A program made the translations under genes and the position numbers. 50,300 nt of DNA, taken from Saccharospirillum alexandrii. Its GTDB lineage: Bacteria; Pseudomonadota; Gammaproteobacteria; Pseudomonadales; Natronospirillaceae. The stretch lies in contig NZ_RCIP01000008.1 in assembly GCF_004000275.1 (NCBI RefSeq), positions 1 through 50,300 on the forward strand, given 5' to 3'. The notes under the pieces were generated by a model. That model saw only the letters and a program-made list of their open reading frames with translations, was not told where the DNA came from and made no database searches. Shown piece after piece: positions 17,570-25,874 of this stretch (positions are counted from its first letter, which is position 1; each line of letters begins with the position of its first letter).

Positions 17570-18717
17570 AGGCTTACTGGTTTTCGGCATCGCTGCCACG
17601 ACAGGACATGCGTTTGCCCGCGCTGGATCTGCTGCGGTTTTTTGCAGCCCTGATGGTTCTGTTGTACCACTACACCGCCAGCGGCGCGGGCAACACGAAT
17701 TTTCCCAATCGCTACAACCTCATTGCCTCGACCGAGTTACTGCCGGGCTGGTCCAACGTTACCCATTTCGGGTTTATGGGCGTTAATCTCTTTTTTCTGA
17801 TCAGTGGCTTTATTATTTTTGCGTCGGCCAGTGGCCGCACGGCACTCGATTTTGCGGTCTATCGCTGGATTCGACTGTTTCCAACTTACTGGGTATCCAT
17901 TCTGTTTACTCTTGCCATGCTCTGGTTCTTTCTTGGTGCCAGCCTTGAAGTCAGTGCTTTCGAGGTCGCCGCCAATCTGACCATGGTGCAACCTTACCTG
18001 GGTGTGACCCATCTCGACCCGGTGTACTGGACGTTGCTGGTCGAACTGCATTTTTACATCCTGATCGGGCTGGCGTTACTGACTCGCCAGCTGGGTGCCT
18101 ACCGGTTCTGGCTGAGCCTCTGGCTAATCTCCGCCATCGGCTACCGTTTGGTGGGTCAGCCGTTTTTTCTGAAATACCTCATCGCGCCCGACTACTCCGC
18201 CTATTTTATTGCCGGTATGGCCCTGTGCACCTTGCGCACCGAGCGGCGGGACCCCTGGGCCTGGCTGGTGTTGCTGGGCAGCTTTGCGCTGGCCTGCAGT
18301 TACCTGCCCGAGCAAATCGCGTTTTACAACTTTGGCACCAGCACCGGCCTCGACTGGCTGGCCGGCAGCCTGTTGCTCGCACTCGGTTTTGCTGCGCTGA
18401 CGGCCATTAGCCTGGGTTACTGGAACCCGGCCAACCGCCCCTGGATCCTGCTGCTTGGTAGCCTGACGTACCCGCTGTATCTGGTGCATCACCAGTTAGG
18501 CCGCTACCTGATAGACGCCTGGTACGGGCAAATGCCGGGCCTGGTGATTCTGTTGCTGTGCACCGCCCTGAGCCTGCTGTTTGCGTTGCTGGTTCACCTG
18601 CTCGGTGATCGCTGGATCGCCGGTGCCTGCCGCCACGTCTATAAACACCGCATCAGACCCAAATTCACTCATCGACCAACACCAAAAGGACCCGCGCATG
18701 GAAGCCTCCCTTCGTGA
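17566..18717 (+). CDS. Acyltransferase 3 family, O-acyltransferase
   Basis: A polytopic inner-membrane O-acyltransferase of 383 residues that would acylate sugars of the exopolysaccharide. The first helix carries an intact R-x10-H motif (Arg24 to His35, within LDLLRFFAALMVLLYHY). NLFFLISGFIIF and FPTYWVSILF, typical of the family's next helices, follow. Hydrophobic helices continue to about residue 360, then a basic C-terminal tail. The ATG at 17566 is chosen over a GTG two codons earlier because it overlaps the upstream stop as ATGA. The last 20 bases overlap the second ACP gene. Acyl donor unknown; acyl-ACP from this operon is plausible. Confidence 0.85.
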   Translation: MKAYWFSASLPRQDMRLPALDLLRFFAALMVLLYHYTASGAGNTNFPNRYNLIASTELLPGWSNVTHFGFMGVNLFFLISGFIIFASASGRTALDFAVYRWIRLFPTYWVSILFTLAMLWFFLGASLEVSAFEVAANLTMVQPYLGVTHLDPVYWTLLVELHFYILIGLALLTRQLGAYRFWLSLWLISAIGYRLVGQPFFLKYLIAPDYSAYFIAGMALCTLRTERRDPWAWLVLLGSFALACSYLPEQIAFYNFGTSTGLDWLAGSLLLALGFAALTAISLGYWNPANRPWILLLGSLTYPLYLVHHQLGRYLIDAWYGQMPGLVILLLCTALSLLFALLVHLLGDRWIAGACRHVYKHRIRPKFTHRPTPKGPAHGSLPS

Positions 18718-18925
18718 CGACATCGACGCCATTCTGAGCAGCATCATCAAACTCGACACGGCTGAGGGCGTGCATCGCAGCCAGTGTGCCACCTGGGATT
18801 CAATGGCACAGGTGGCTCTGGTTTCGGCACTGGAAGGGGAATTCGACCTGGCGTTAAGCCTCGACGACGCCATGCAACTGAACACGCTCGACGATTGCGT
18901 CGAGCTGGTGAACCGCTATCTCTAG
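18698..18925 (+). CDS. Acyl carrier protein 2
   Basis: A 75-residue acyl carrier protein with an intact DSM motif (Ser35 in TWDSMAQV) as the phosphopantetheine site, and an acidic second helix (LEGEFDLALSLDD). The ATG at 18698 has AAGGA seven bases upstream; the longer open frame starting at 18581 is read-through of the preceding gene. Its position 9 bases before the FkbH-like gene matches the classic pairing of FkbJ-type ACPs with FkbH in glyceryl-ACP formation. It differs clearly from ACP 1, so the two probably serve different loading enzymes. Confidence 0.88.
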   Translation: MEASLRDDIDAILSSIIKLDTAEGVHRSQCATWDSMAQVALVSALEGEFDLALSLDDAMQLNTLDDCVELVNRYL

Positions 18926-18934
18926 GCCGCTTCC

Positions 18935-20572
18935 ATGAAATATCTGCAAGCACAACGCACGGTCGCCTCGCTCGCGGACGACGCCCCTGCCTCAACCGTC
19001 CTGCTGGCAACGTCGTTTCAGAGTGAGAATCTCGATCTGTACTTACAGGCGCGACACGCCCTGGCAGGGCATCGACTGACGGTTCAGCATTTGCCGTTCA
19101 ACACCCTGGCACAACAAAGCTATACCGCCGCCAGCCTCGATGAAGTCTGGCTGATGCTGCCCTGGGACTGGTTGCCGGAAACCGACTGGCGCACCGGGTT
19201 GCCCGCACAGCCACTGGATCTGGCTGACCTGGAGGCGAGGTTGGCCGCACAAGAACAACGCCTGCGGCAACGCGGCATGGCCATTCTCTACCTCGATGCG
19301 CCCATGCCACCGGTTATGGCCAACCAAGCACTGCAAGCCCAACTTGCCCACCGGCTGCGCGAAGCCGCGTATCGGGCTGGTGCCAGGCTGCTTGATGGCG
19401 AGGCCTTTGAATTACCCAGTTATCTGAATACCGGCGTTGCCATTGCAGGCCGCAGTGCCGATGCCGTTGCCAAAGCCCTCTATGAACTGCGCTACCCAGG
19501 CCCGAAGGTCCCGCGCAAGGTCCTGGTGACCGACCTCGACCAGGTCATGTGGCAAGGCATCATCGGTGAAGACGGCCTGGAAGGCATTCAGTACCGGCCC
19601 GACGGCGCCGGCTACCCGCATTTTTTGTATCAGCAGGTACTGCAGCGCCTGAAGCACGGCGGCACCCTGATCGCTGCCGTCAGTCGCAACGATGCCGACC
19701 TGGCCCGGGCTCCGTTTGAAGCAGGCAGCATGACGCTGAATGACGCTGACCTGGTCGCTATTCTGGGCAGTTATCAGCCCAAGTCGGCCCAGATCCGTCA
19801 CTTGCTGGAACAGCTGGATCTGGGTCTGGATGCCGTGGTGTTTGTCGACGACAACCCGGTTGAACTGTCGGAAGTCAGCACTGCGTTGCCCGAGGTTCAG
19901 TGCCTGCAATTTCCAGAATCCGTGGCCGCCTTCCCGGATTTTCTGGCCCGGCTGCTAGCGCACTTCGAGCAGGACACCACCAGCCAGGAAGACCGGCAAC
20001 GCACAGAACTCTACCGGACCCGGCTTAAGGGCATGGCGCCGGTAAACGCCGAAGGGGCCGACCTGACGGCCTTTCTGAGTTCACTCGAGATGCAGCTCAC
20101 CTGGCACGACCGCAGCGAGACACAGCGCGACCGGGCCTTGCAACTGATCAACAAAACCAATCAGTTCAATTTGAATGGCAAGCGCTGGACGGACGACGAG
20201 CTCGATCTCGTTCTTGGCCAGGGTGGCCGGCTGTACTCCGCCAGCCTGGCCGATGCGCACGGAGCCCATGGCGAGATCATGGCCTGTCTGATCGATGTGG
20301 AGGGCTGCATTCGTGCCTGGGTGATGTCGTGCCGGGTGCTGCAACGTCAGGTCGAAGCGGCGTTTTTGCATGTTCTGACTGAGCAGCCGATCGCAAGCGA
20401 GACGCTGGTTTTCGACCGGGTGAACACCGAGCGCAACCGCCCCCTACAGGATTTTCTGGACACACTGGCACTGGACCACAACCGCATTAAACGTGACAGG
20501 CTGGCGCAACAAACACAGGCGGCGCGCGCCCTGTTCACCCTTCGCAACGCCACCGAAACGAGCCCTACATGA
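18935..20572 (+). CDS. FkbH-like HAD-IIIC family enzyme
   Basis: A 545-residue protein of the FkbH type. In polyketide pathways FkbH takes the glyceryl group of 1,3-bisphosphoglycerate, removes phosphate and loads it on an ACP. Residues 1-185 form the usual N-terminal SGNH-like region. The HAD domain begins with TDLDQVMWQGIIGEDG (Asp200, Asp202), then VSRND (motif II) and VFVDDNPVE (motif III/IV). The C-terminal GNAT-like domain has the family signature NKTNQFNLNGKRW. HAD motif I is DLDQV rather than the common DLDNT, a tolerated change. It sits directly after ACP 2 and overlaps the next gene as ATGA, which strongly suggests loading of that ACP. The chemistry in this locus is inferred. Confidence 0.88.
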   Translation: MKYLQAQRTVASLADDAPASTVLLATSFQSENLDLYLQARHALAGHRLTVQHLPFNTLAQQSYTAASLDEVWLMLPWDWLPETDWRTGLPAQPLDLADLEARLAAQEQRLRQRGMAILYLDAPMPPVMANQALQAQLAHRLREAAYRAGARLLDGEAFELPSYLNTGVAIAGRSADAVAKALYELRYPGPKVPRKVLVTDLDQVMWQGIIGEDGLEGIQYRPDGAGYPHFLYQQVLQRLKHGGTLIAAVSRNDADLARAPFEAGSMTLNDADLVAILGSYQPKSAQIRHLLEQLDLGLDAVVFVDDNPVELSEVSTALPEVQCLQFPESVAAFPDFLARLLAHFEQDTTSQEDRQRTELYRTRLKGMAPVNAEGADLTAFLSSLEMQLTWHDRSETQRDRALQLINKTNQFNLNGKRWTDDELDLVLGQGGRLYSASLADAHGAHGEIMACLIDVEGCIRAWVMSCRVLQRQVEAAFLHVLTEQPIASETLVFDRVNTERNRPLQDFLDTLALDHNRIKRDRLAQQTQAARALFTLRNATETSPT

Positions 20573-22317
20573 AGCAGCACACCTTCTGGCTACCCACAGG
20601 CAACAGCGGTGCTGTTTTTGCGCACTGGTTCGACGTAGACACACACCGTGCACCGCCAGTGGTGCTGTGTCACCCGATCGGCCCGGAATACATGCACTGC
20701 CACACGACGCTGCGTCAGCTGGCGTTGCAATTGCAGGCCGCCGGTCAGGCCGCGCTGGTGTTTGACCTGCCCGGTTACGGCAACAGCAGCGGTCAGTTAA
20801 CCGAGCCCGGTATACTGGGCGACTGGGAACAGGCTCTGATCGCGGTCACCGGCTGGGTGCATCGGACCTGCGATCTTGCCCCTGCGTTACTGGCCATGCG
20901 GGCCAGCTGTTTGCTCACACCGGCGGTTATTTCCCGCTGCCAACTGGCCGGGCTGGTGTGGTGGTACCCGCACACCCGGGGCCAGACGTTCGTTCGGGAC
21001 CTGAATCTGATTGACCGGCAATTGCACAGCGAGGCACTGGACGATGCCCCCTGCCTGACCGGGGGCGGCTACCCCATGCACCGCGACACGGCGGCGCAAC
21101 TGGAGCAACGGTCGCTGACGGTTGAACCCGACTACCCACTGAATACCCTGGTGATTCACACGCCGGAACACAAGCGCATTGCTGCGTTGGCCGGGCTTGA
21201 GGCGGCTGGCGGCCAGATAGAACGCATCAGCTCTACCGCACTGTCAGGCATGGCGCGCCAGGCTGAGGCATCGGTGGTTCCGCAACCGGACATCGAGCAC
21301 CTGATCGCCTGGCTTGGTTCACAACCGCGCACAGCCAACGCTCAACAGCTCGAAAAACCGGCGCCCAAAGAAAGCTGGCAATCCGCCGGGTTTACCGAGA
21401 CATCACTGCGGGCCGGCGCCGTCTTTGGCATTCTGACCCGGCCGTTACGATCGGCGAGCACAGCCCCCTGGGTGTTGATCCCCAATACCGGCGCGGGCCA
21501 CCATGCCGGGCCAAACCGGTTGCACGTTGACCTTGCCCGGCAGTTGGCGGCGCAGGGCATTGCCAGCGTTCGACTGGACCTGGCGCATTTGGGAGACAGC
21601 CCGCAACAGGCCCAGGCATTGAGCAATGAAGCCTACAACCTGACCGGTCGCGATGACCTGGCCACCATGGCCCGGGCGGTGATTGACCTTGGGGCGCCTG
21701 CGGTGACCTTGCTTGGGGTCTGCGCCGGTGCTTACAACGCCTTTCAGGCGGCCCTTGCGCACCCGGACGTTCCCGTGGCCGGGCTGACGCTGATTAATGT
21801 GCAAACGCTTTACTGGCAAGAAGGTGACGACAGCCGTATGCCTTCCGGAGCGCAATCGGCACTGACCAGTGCACAGTATGCGCAATCTAGCAGTAATCCG
21901 AAGGCCTGGCTGCGCTTGCTGACCTCGCCTCAAAAATGGGTGAATGTGGGGCGTTATCTGGTGTCGCGGGTCGGCGCAGTGGCCCTGAGTGCCCGCAATC
22001 GCCTCACCCGGCAACGGTCGCCTTTGGAGCGGGATCTCAGTCGGCTGACGGAGCGTGGTCTGGTGGTTCGTTTTGTGTTTTCGCCAGACGAACCTGGCTT
22101 GGCGGCATTACAGGAGGCGGGCGGGCATACCCTGGCACAACTAACTCGAATCGGGCAGGTCAGCTGGGACCAGGTCGAACAGGCCGATCACACCTTCACC
22201 ACCGGCGTTAGCCGGCAGCGGCTGATCGACCATCTCTGCCAGCAGTTAGCCCTTGTCGATCACTCTTCAAGTACGCTATCAACAACAGGTCTCAGGGCGG
22301 AAAGCCAGGCGTCATAA
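20569..22317 (+). CDS. Double alpha/beta-hydrolase, exosortase A-associated type (copy B)
   Basis: A 582-residue paralogue of the protein at 14.7 kb, with the same two-domain layout. Domain 1 has VVLCHPIGPEY and FDLPGYGN, but its elbow is degraded (LLAMRAS, Arg111 in the nucleophile place). Domain 2 has NTGAGHHAGPNR, LDLAHLGDS and the elbow LGVCAGAYNAF with Cys385. Asp/Glu in FSPDEPG and His in ADHTF are the likely partners. Cys in place of Ser in both copies, and Arg in both first domains, point to a conserved non-hydrolytic use such as acyl transfer. It starts by an ATGA overlap with fkbH. Its 3' end overlaps the converging SGNH gene by 58 bases. Confidence 0.78.
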   Translation: MKQHTFWLPTGNSGAVFAHWFDVDTHRAPPVVLCHPIGPEYMHCHTTLRQLALQLQAAGQAALVFDLPGYGNSSGQLTEPGILGDWEQALIAVTGWVHRTCDLAPALLAMRASCLLTPAVISRCQLAGLVWWYPHTRGQTFVRDLNLIDRQLHSEALDDAPCLTGGGYPMHRDTAAQLEQRSLTVEPDYPLNTLVIHTPEHKRIAALAGLEAAGGQIERISSTALSGMARQAEASVVPQPDIEHLIAWLGSQPRTANAQQLEKPAPKESWQSAGFTETSLRAGAVFGILTRPLRSASTAPWVLIPNTGAGHHAGPNRLHVDLARQLAAQGIASVRLDLAHLGDSPQQAQALSNEAYNLTGRDDLATMARAVIDLGAPAVTLLGVCAGAYNAFQAALAHPDVPVAGLTLINVQTLYWQEGDDSRMPSGAQSALTSAQYAQSSSNPKAWLRLLTSPQKWVNVGRYLVSRVGAVALSARNRLTRQRSPLERDLSRLTERGLVVRFVFSPDEPGLAALQEAGGHTLAQLTRIGQVSWDQVEQADHTFTTGVSRQRLIDHLCQQLALVDHSSSTLSTTGLRAESQAS

Positions 22318-22991
22318 CCGGCCTGGTTCAGGTGAATGCCATCGCCGATGTGCATGGCCACGGCCAGGTTGTCGCTGTCGCTCTGCGGAGCATGGGGTGA
22401 GGCGACCAGTTGCACCTGATCCGAGCCGGCAAAGGCCTCCCGGTAGGCGTCATTCCAGCGGCGAATATTGCGGTTATAACCCACCAGCCCGACGCGTTCA
22501 TCCATGGCGTGAATGGTCGTCAGTAAGACCGGGGTATGCCCAGGCAGTCGCGCGACGATGTCGCGCAGGTTGGCAACGGTTTGGTTGACCCGATAGCCCT
22601 GGGCGATGTCGTTGGCGCCCAGGCTGATGATCACAACACGGGCGGTTGCCAGGCTCTGGTAGCTGTCCATTCGATCGAGCACGGCGGCCGTGGTATCGCC
22701 ACGAATACCGAGATTCAAGGAACCCGGCCAACGCTGCTCGTTATCCATCAATTCCAGATGGCTGTCGCCAAGCAGTACGATAGCACCAGCGTCGGTGGCG
22801 CTGTCCTGTTCCAGCAACACTTGCTGACGCTGTGCCGCATGCTCATCAAACATCGCATCTCTGAGCGGCAGATCCGTTTGCCTGAAAAAGGCAATCGCGA
22901 CCGTAGCCAGCGTGGCCAGCACAACGGCGGTGATCAACAAAACCCATTTAAGACCCGGGCGCCGGCGTTTGATCAGAGGATTTACAATCAT
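22260..22991 (-). CDS. SGNH/GDSL hydrolase with N-terminal membrane anchor
   Basis: A 243-residue SGNH esterase or acyltransferase. One N-terminal membrane helix (about residues 16-36, after a basic stretch KRRRPGLK) places the catalytic domain in the periplasm. The four blocks are present: GDSH (Ser77), NLGIRGD (Gly), LGAND (Asn127), and DGIHLNQAG with Asp and His near residues 218-221. It could deacylate, or transfer acyl groups on, the exported glycan, complementing the membrane acyltransferases. Its start overlaps the end of the ligase gene as ATGA, so the two form an operon. Its 3' end overlaps the opposite-strand hydrolase gene by 58 bases. Confidence 0.87.
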   Translation of the reverse strand: MIVNPLIKRRRPGLKWVLLITAVVLATLATVAIAFFRQTDLPLRDAMFDEHAAQRQQVLLEQDSATDAGAIVLLGDSHLELMDNEQRWPGSLNLGIRGDTTAAVLDRMDSYQSLATARVVIISLGANDIAQGYRVNQTVANLRDIVARLPGHTPVLLTTIHAMDERVGLVGYNRNIRRWNDAYREAFAGSDQVQLVASPHAPQSDSDNLAVAMHIGDGIHLNQAGYDAWLSALRPVVDSVLEE

Positions 22992-24538
22992 GCGGCCTCC
23001 GTCGTGACAAAGCGTTTCAGAATGGTTTTCCGGTCGTACTTGCCATTGGGTGTGCGGGGAAACGGCTGGTCGGTTCGCTCAATGCGGGTGGGTACCATAT
23101 AACCCGGCAGCCGCGCTTTCATGGCATCGATCAGGTCCGTCTGGCTGACGGCCGGGTCGGCGTGAATCAGAGCGGCAATAAACGGTTCCTCCCCATCCTG
23201 TTCCGGGCTGAACACGACAACGGCTTCTTCAATGGCATCCAGACTGTTCAATCCGGCTTCGATTTCACCCAGCTCAATGCGATAACCAAGGTATTTGATT
23301 TGGTCGTCCAGTCGGCCGAGGTAATGCAGCAAACCGGCGTCATCGATCTGAACCAGATCGCCCGTGCAATACAGCGGGTCGTGGAAGCGCTCGTGCCAGG
23401 GGTTTTGAATGAACACCTCGGCGGTCTTTTCGGTCAGCCCCAAATAGCCATAGGCGACCGAGGTACCGCGCACCAGCAATTCCCCCTGGGCACCCGGCTT
23501 ACGGGTCAGCTCGCCCAGCTCGGTTCTGACCCAGATGTCCATGTTGCGCCTCGGTTTGCCAATGGGAATAGAGCGGGCGTCAGCGGCCGGTACCTCGTCG
23601 ATGATGTGATAGGTGCAATCGACGGTGATTTCTGTGGGGCCGTACATGTTGGTGAACTGAATGTGGGGGTACATCAGCATCCACTGACGCACCACGGTCG
23701 GTGGCAAGGCTTCGCCGGCACACAGAATATGCCGCACCTGGCGAAACGACTCCGGCTTCAGGCGACGGGATTTGAGCAGCAGGGTCAGCACCGACGGCAC
23801 GCAGAAAAAGGTGGTGATGGCATGCTCGTCGAGCCAGCGGATCAGCCTGGGCAAGACCGCATTCAGGGCATCGTCGACCAGATGCAGGGTCGCGCCCGTT
23901 TTGAAAGCGGTGTAGAGATCGAAGGTCGAATTATCGAAGTACAGCGGTGCGTGGTTGGCAATCTCGTCCTGGTCGGTCAGTTCGTAGGTGTCAACACACC
24001 AGTCGATGTAATCCACAATGGCTTTGTGCGGAATCATCACGCCCTTGGGCACACCGGTGGAACCGGAAGTAAACAACACATAGGCCAGGTCGATCGATAA
24101 ATTGGTGCAGGCTGGCGGCTCAGAACTCAACGACGCTTCAGCAAGTTGATTAACGTTGATAATGTCGATGCCGAAAACCTCAGGCAGGCGCTCCCGCAAC
24201 AGGGCTTCGCTGGCATCGCTGACCAGAATGACCTGGGAGTCGAGACTCTTAAGTATCGATTGCAGTCGTTGCGCGGGTGAATTCACATCAATGGGAACGT
24301 AGGCGCAGTCGGCTTTCAAAATGCCGAGGATGCAGTGCATCGACTCGAGACTCTTGGGCATGAAAAACGCGACCATGGACTGGGCCGGTACGCCGCACCC
24401 TGAAAGATGACGGGCCAGTCGGTTGGTGGCCTGATCAAGTGCCTGGTAGGTGATGGACTGATCGGCGCAACGCACGGCTATTTTGTCGGGGAAGCGGCGT
24501 GCCGAGGCGGTAAAATAGTCCTGAACCAACTGCGTCAT
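22988..24538 (-). CDS. AMP-forming ligase / stand-alone adenylation domain
   Basis: A 516-residue ANL-superfamily enzyme that would activate an acid with ATP and load it on an ACP thiol. Motifs run in order: LFTSGSTGVPKGVM (ATP loop), YFDNSTFDLY (A4), NMYGPTE (A5), YCTGDLVQ (A7), YLGRLDDQIKYLGYRIE (A8) and NGKYDRK with the catalytic Lys (A10). The Asp in FDNS corresponds to the residue that binds the alpha-amino group in amino-acid-activating domains. This hints at an amino-acid substrate, as in DltA-like enzymes, rather than a fatty acid. AMP-forming ligases are a recognised member of exosortase A loci. A very strong ribosome site (TAAGGAGG) precedes the ATG. The partner ACP is presumably one of the two encoded here. 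Confidence 0.85.
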   Translation of the reverse strand: MTQLVQDYFTASARRFPDKIAVRCADQSITYQALDQATNRLARHLSGCGVPAQSMVAFFMPKSLESMHCILGILKADCAYVPIDVNSPAQRLQSILKSLDSQVILVSDASEALLRERLPEVFGIDIINVNQLAEASLSSEPPACTNLSIDLAYVLFTSGSTGVPKGVMIPHKAIVDYIDWCVDTYELTDQDEIANHAPLYFDNSTFDLYTAFKTGATLHLVDDALNAVLPRLIRWLDEHAITTFFCVPSVLTLLLKSRRLKPESFRQVRHILCAGEALPPTVVRQWMLMYPHIQFTNMYGPTEITVDCTYHIIDEVPAADARSIPIGKPRRNMDIWVRTELGELTRKPGAQGELLVRGTSVAYGYLGLTEKTAEVFIQNPWHERFHDPLYCTGDLVQIDDAGLLHYLGRLDDQIKYLGYRIELGEIEAGLNSLDAIEEAVVVFSPEQDGEEPFIAALIHADPAVSQTDLIDAMKARLPGYMVPTRIERTDQPFPRTPNGKYDRKTILKRFVTTEAA

Positions 24539-24626
24539 GGTGTCCTCCTTAACGGTCGATATCCTGTTGCTCTGATAGCAGAGCGCTAGTTCCTGAGCAT
24601 GGCGGTCCGATTACACCCCGGGGGTG

Positions 24627-25874
24627 TTATTGACCGGCGTCGATCAACTGCACTCTCAGCCCGATCAGCCATTGCCATTCCTCATCGGTTTCACTTTCGG
24701 TGTACTGCACTTCTGCCTGACTTTGCCAGCGCGGACTCAGCACCCGCGTCCACCCCAGGTTGGTTTGCCACAGCGATTCTTCCAGCCACTGGTACGAGGT
24801 ATCCAGCGTGGTGGTTGAACGCTGCGAGGCCTGATATTCAAACCCGAGTTCTACCCGTGCCGTGCGTTCGCGGTCGTCGGCTATGTTGCTGCCGGCAAGC
24901 GTCAATTCCTGTTCCTGATCACCCAGTTCCAGCAGTGCCGAAACCGTCAGATCCGGCTGCCACTGCACGTCGGACAGGCTCAGGGTGAACTGGCGGGTAA
25001 TGGCCAGCGCTTGCTGGTCTACCGCTGTGTTCTGGTTGCCAATGGTTTGGGAGCTCAGGGTGTCATCCACCGATCTCGCCAGTTGCGCCTGCCACAGACC
25101 CAGGTCGGTTTCGCGTTGCCACCGTGCCGACAGGCTGTAGGTTTCCAGTTCCTGCTGTTCGCGGCTGGCCTCAATCCACTGGCCATTCAGGCTCCAGGTA
25201 TTCACCTGGGTCTGGTATTGCCAGCCCAACCCATAGCGCCATTCACTGAGCCCCGATTCGCGCTCCTGGAAGCGGGTCTCGGCCTGCCACAGGGTTTGCC
25301 GGCTCTGCTGAAAAGCGGGGGCATAGCCCGCCTGCCAGCCCTGGTCTTCCACCTCCGACAGCACCAGATCATCATCAACCTGGCGATTGTTCTGCCAGTC
25401 CCACTCTGCTTCCAGCCGATGAATCAGCCGCTGGCCCTGTCGGCGTTGCAGGGCAACCAGGGTAGCCACCCGGTCATCAATGGTCCGGGCCTGGCTAAAG
25501 TCGACCTCGTCTTCGGTATGCTGATGTTCCAGTGCCACTGACAACACCTCGTCACTGGAGGTCCAGACTATATCGTTCTCGGCCTGCCAGGGCGTGGTTG
25601 GCTGCCACTCGTCGAGGGGCGATGTGACCGCTACGTTTGCTGCGGATGTCCAGTCAACCCAGGGGGTTTCCAGCTCAAACTGGAATTCCGGCGTTATGGA
25701 CCCGGTTGTTTCGGAGCCGTCGTCGGCCACGGCACCTGTTGCGGCCGCTTCCAGTGACCATTCGGCCAGCGCCGGTTCAGTCGCAGCGATCAGCGCCAGT
25801 AACGCCACCCACCGGCCAATTTGCCGGGGTGTTGAACACTGTGGGCAATGGCTGTTATTGCTGGTACACAACAC
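24627..25874 (-). CDS. Outer-membrane beta-barrel-like protein, exosortase locus-associated
   Basis: A secreted protein of about 400 residues. A signal peptide is visible (VALLALIAATEPALA, then Glu-Trp). The mature part is rich in Trp, Gln, Thr and Glu with alternating polar/hydrophobic stretches, as in outer-membrane beta-barrels; the last residues are LRVQLIDAGQ. It occupies the place of the 'PEP-CTERM system-associated' barrel proteins found next to the chain-length and export genes. It may form a pore or assembly platform for the polysaccharide. The only long start is a GTG at 25874 overlapping the previous gene by 20 bases. The sequence before the signal peptide (with HCPQC) is odd, so a later start is likely. 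Moderate confidence. Confidence 0.6.
   Translation of the reverse strand: MLCTSNNSHCPQCSTPRQIGRWVALLALIAATEPALAEWSLEAAATGAVADDGSETTGSITPEFQFELETPWVDWTSAANVAVTSPLDEWQPTTPWQAENDIVWTSSDEVLSVALEHQHTEDEVDFSQARTIDDRVATLVALQRRQGQRLIHRLEAEWDWQNNRQVDDDLVLSEVEDQGWQAGYAPAFQQSRQTLWQAETRFQERESGLSEWRYGLGWQYQTQVNTWSLNGQWIEASREQQELETYSLSARWQRETDLGLWQAQLARSVDDTLSSQTIGNQNTAVDQQALAITRQFTLSLSDVQWQPDLTVSALLELGDQEQELTLAGSNIADDRERTARVELGFEYQASQRSTTTLDTSYQWLEESLWQTNLGWTRVLSPRWQSQAEVQYTESETDEEWQWLIGLRVQLIDAGQ

Noticed and set aside
23162-24100. 312-codon plus-strand frame across the adenylating ligase
   Set aside because: Opposite-strand shadow of a gene with all ANL motifs; no ribosome site or known motif.
24613-24627. 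ACACCCC/GGGGTGT palindrome at the end of the barrel gene
   Set aside because: There is essentially no loop and no T-run, and it overlaps the stop codon; not a credible terminator or operator by itself.
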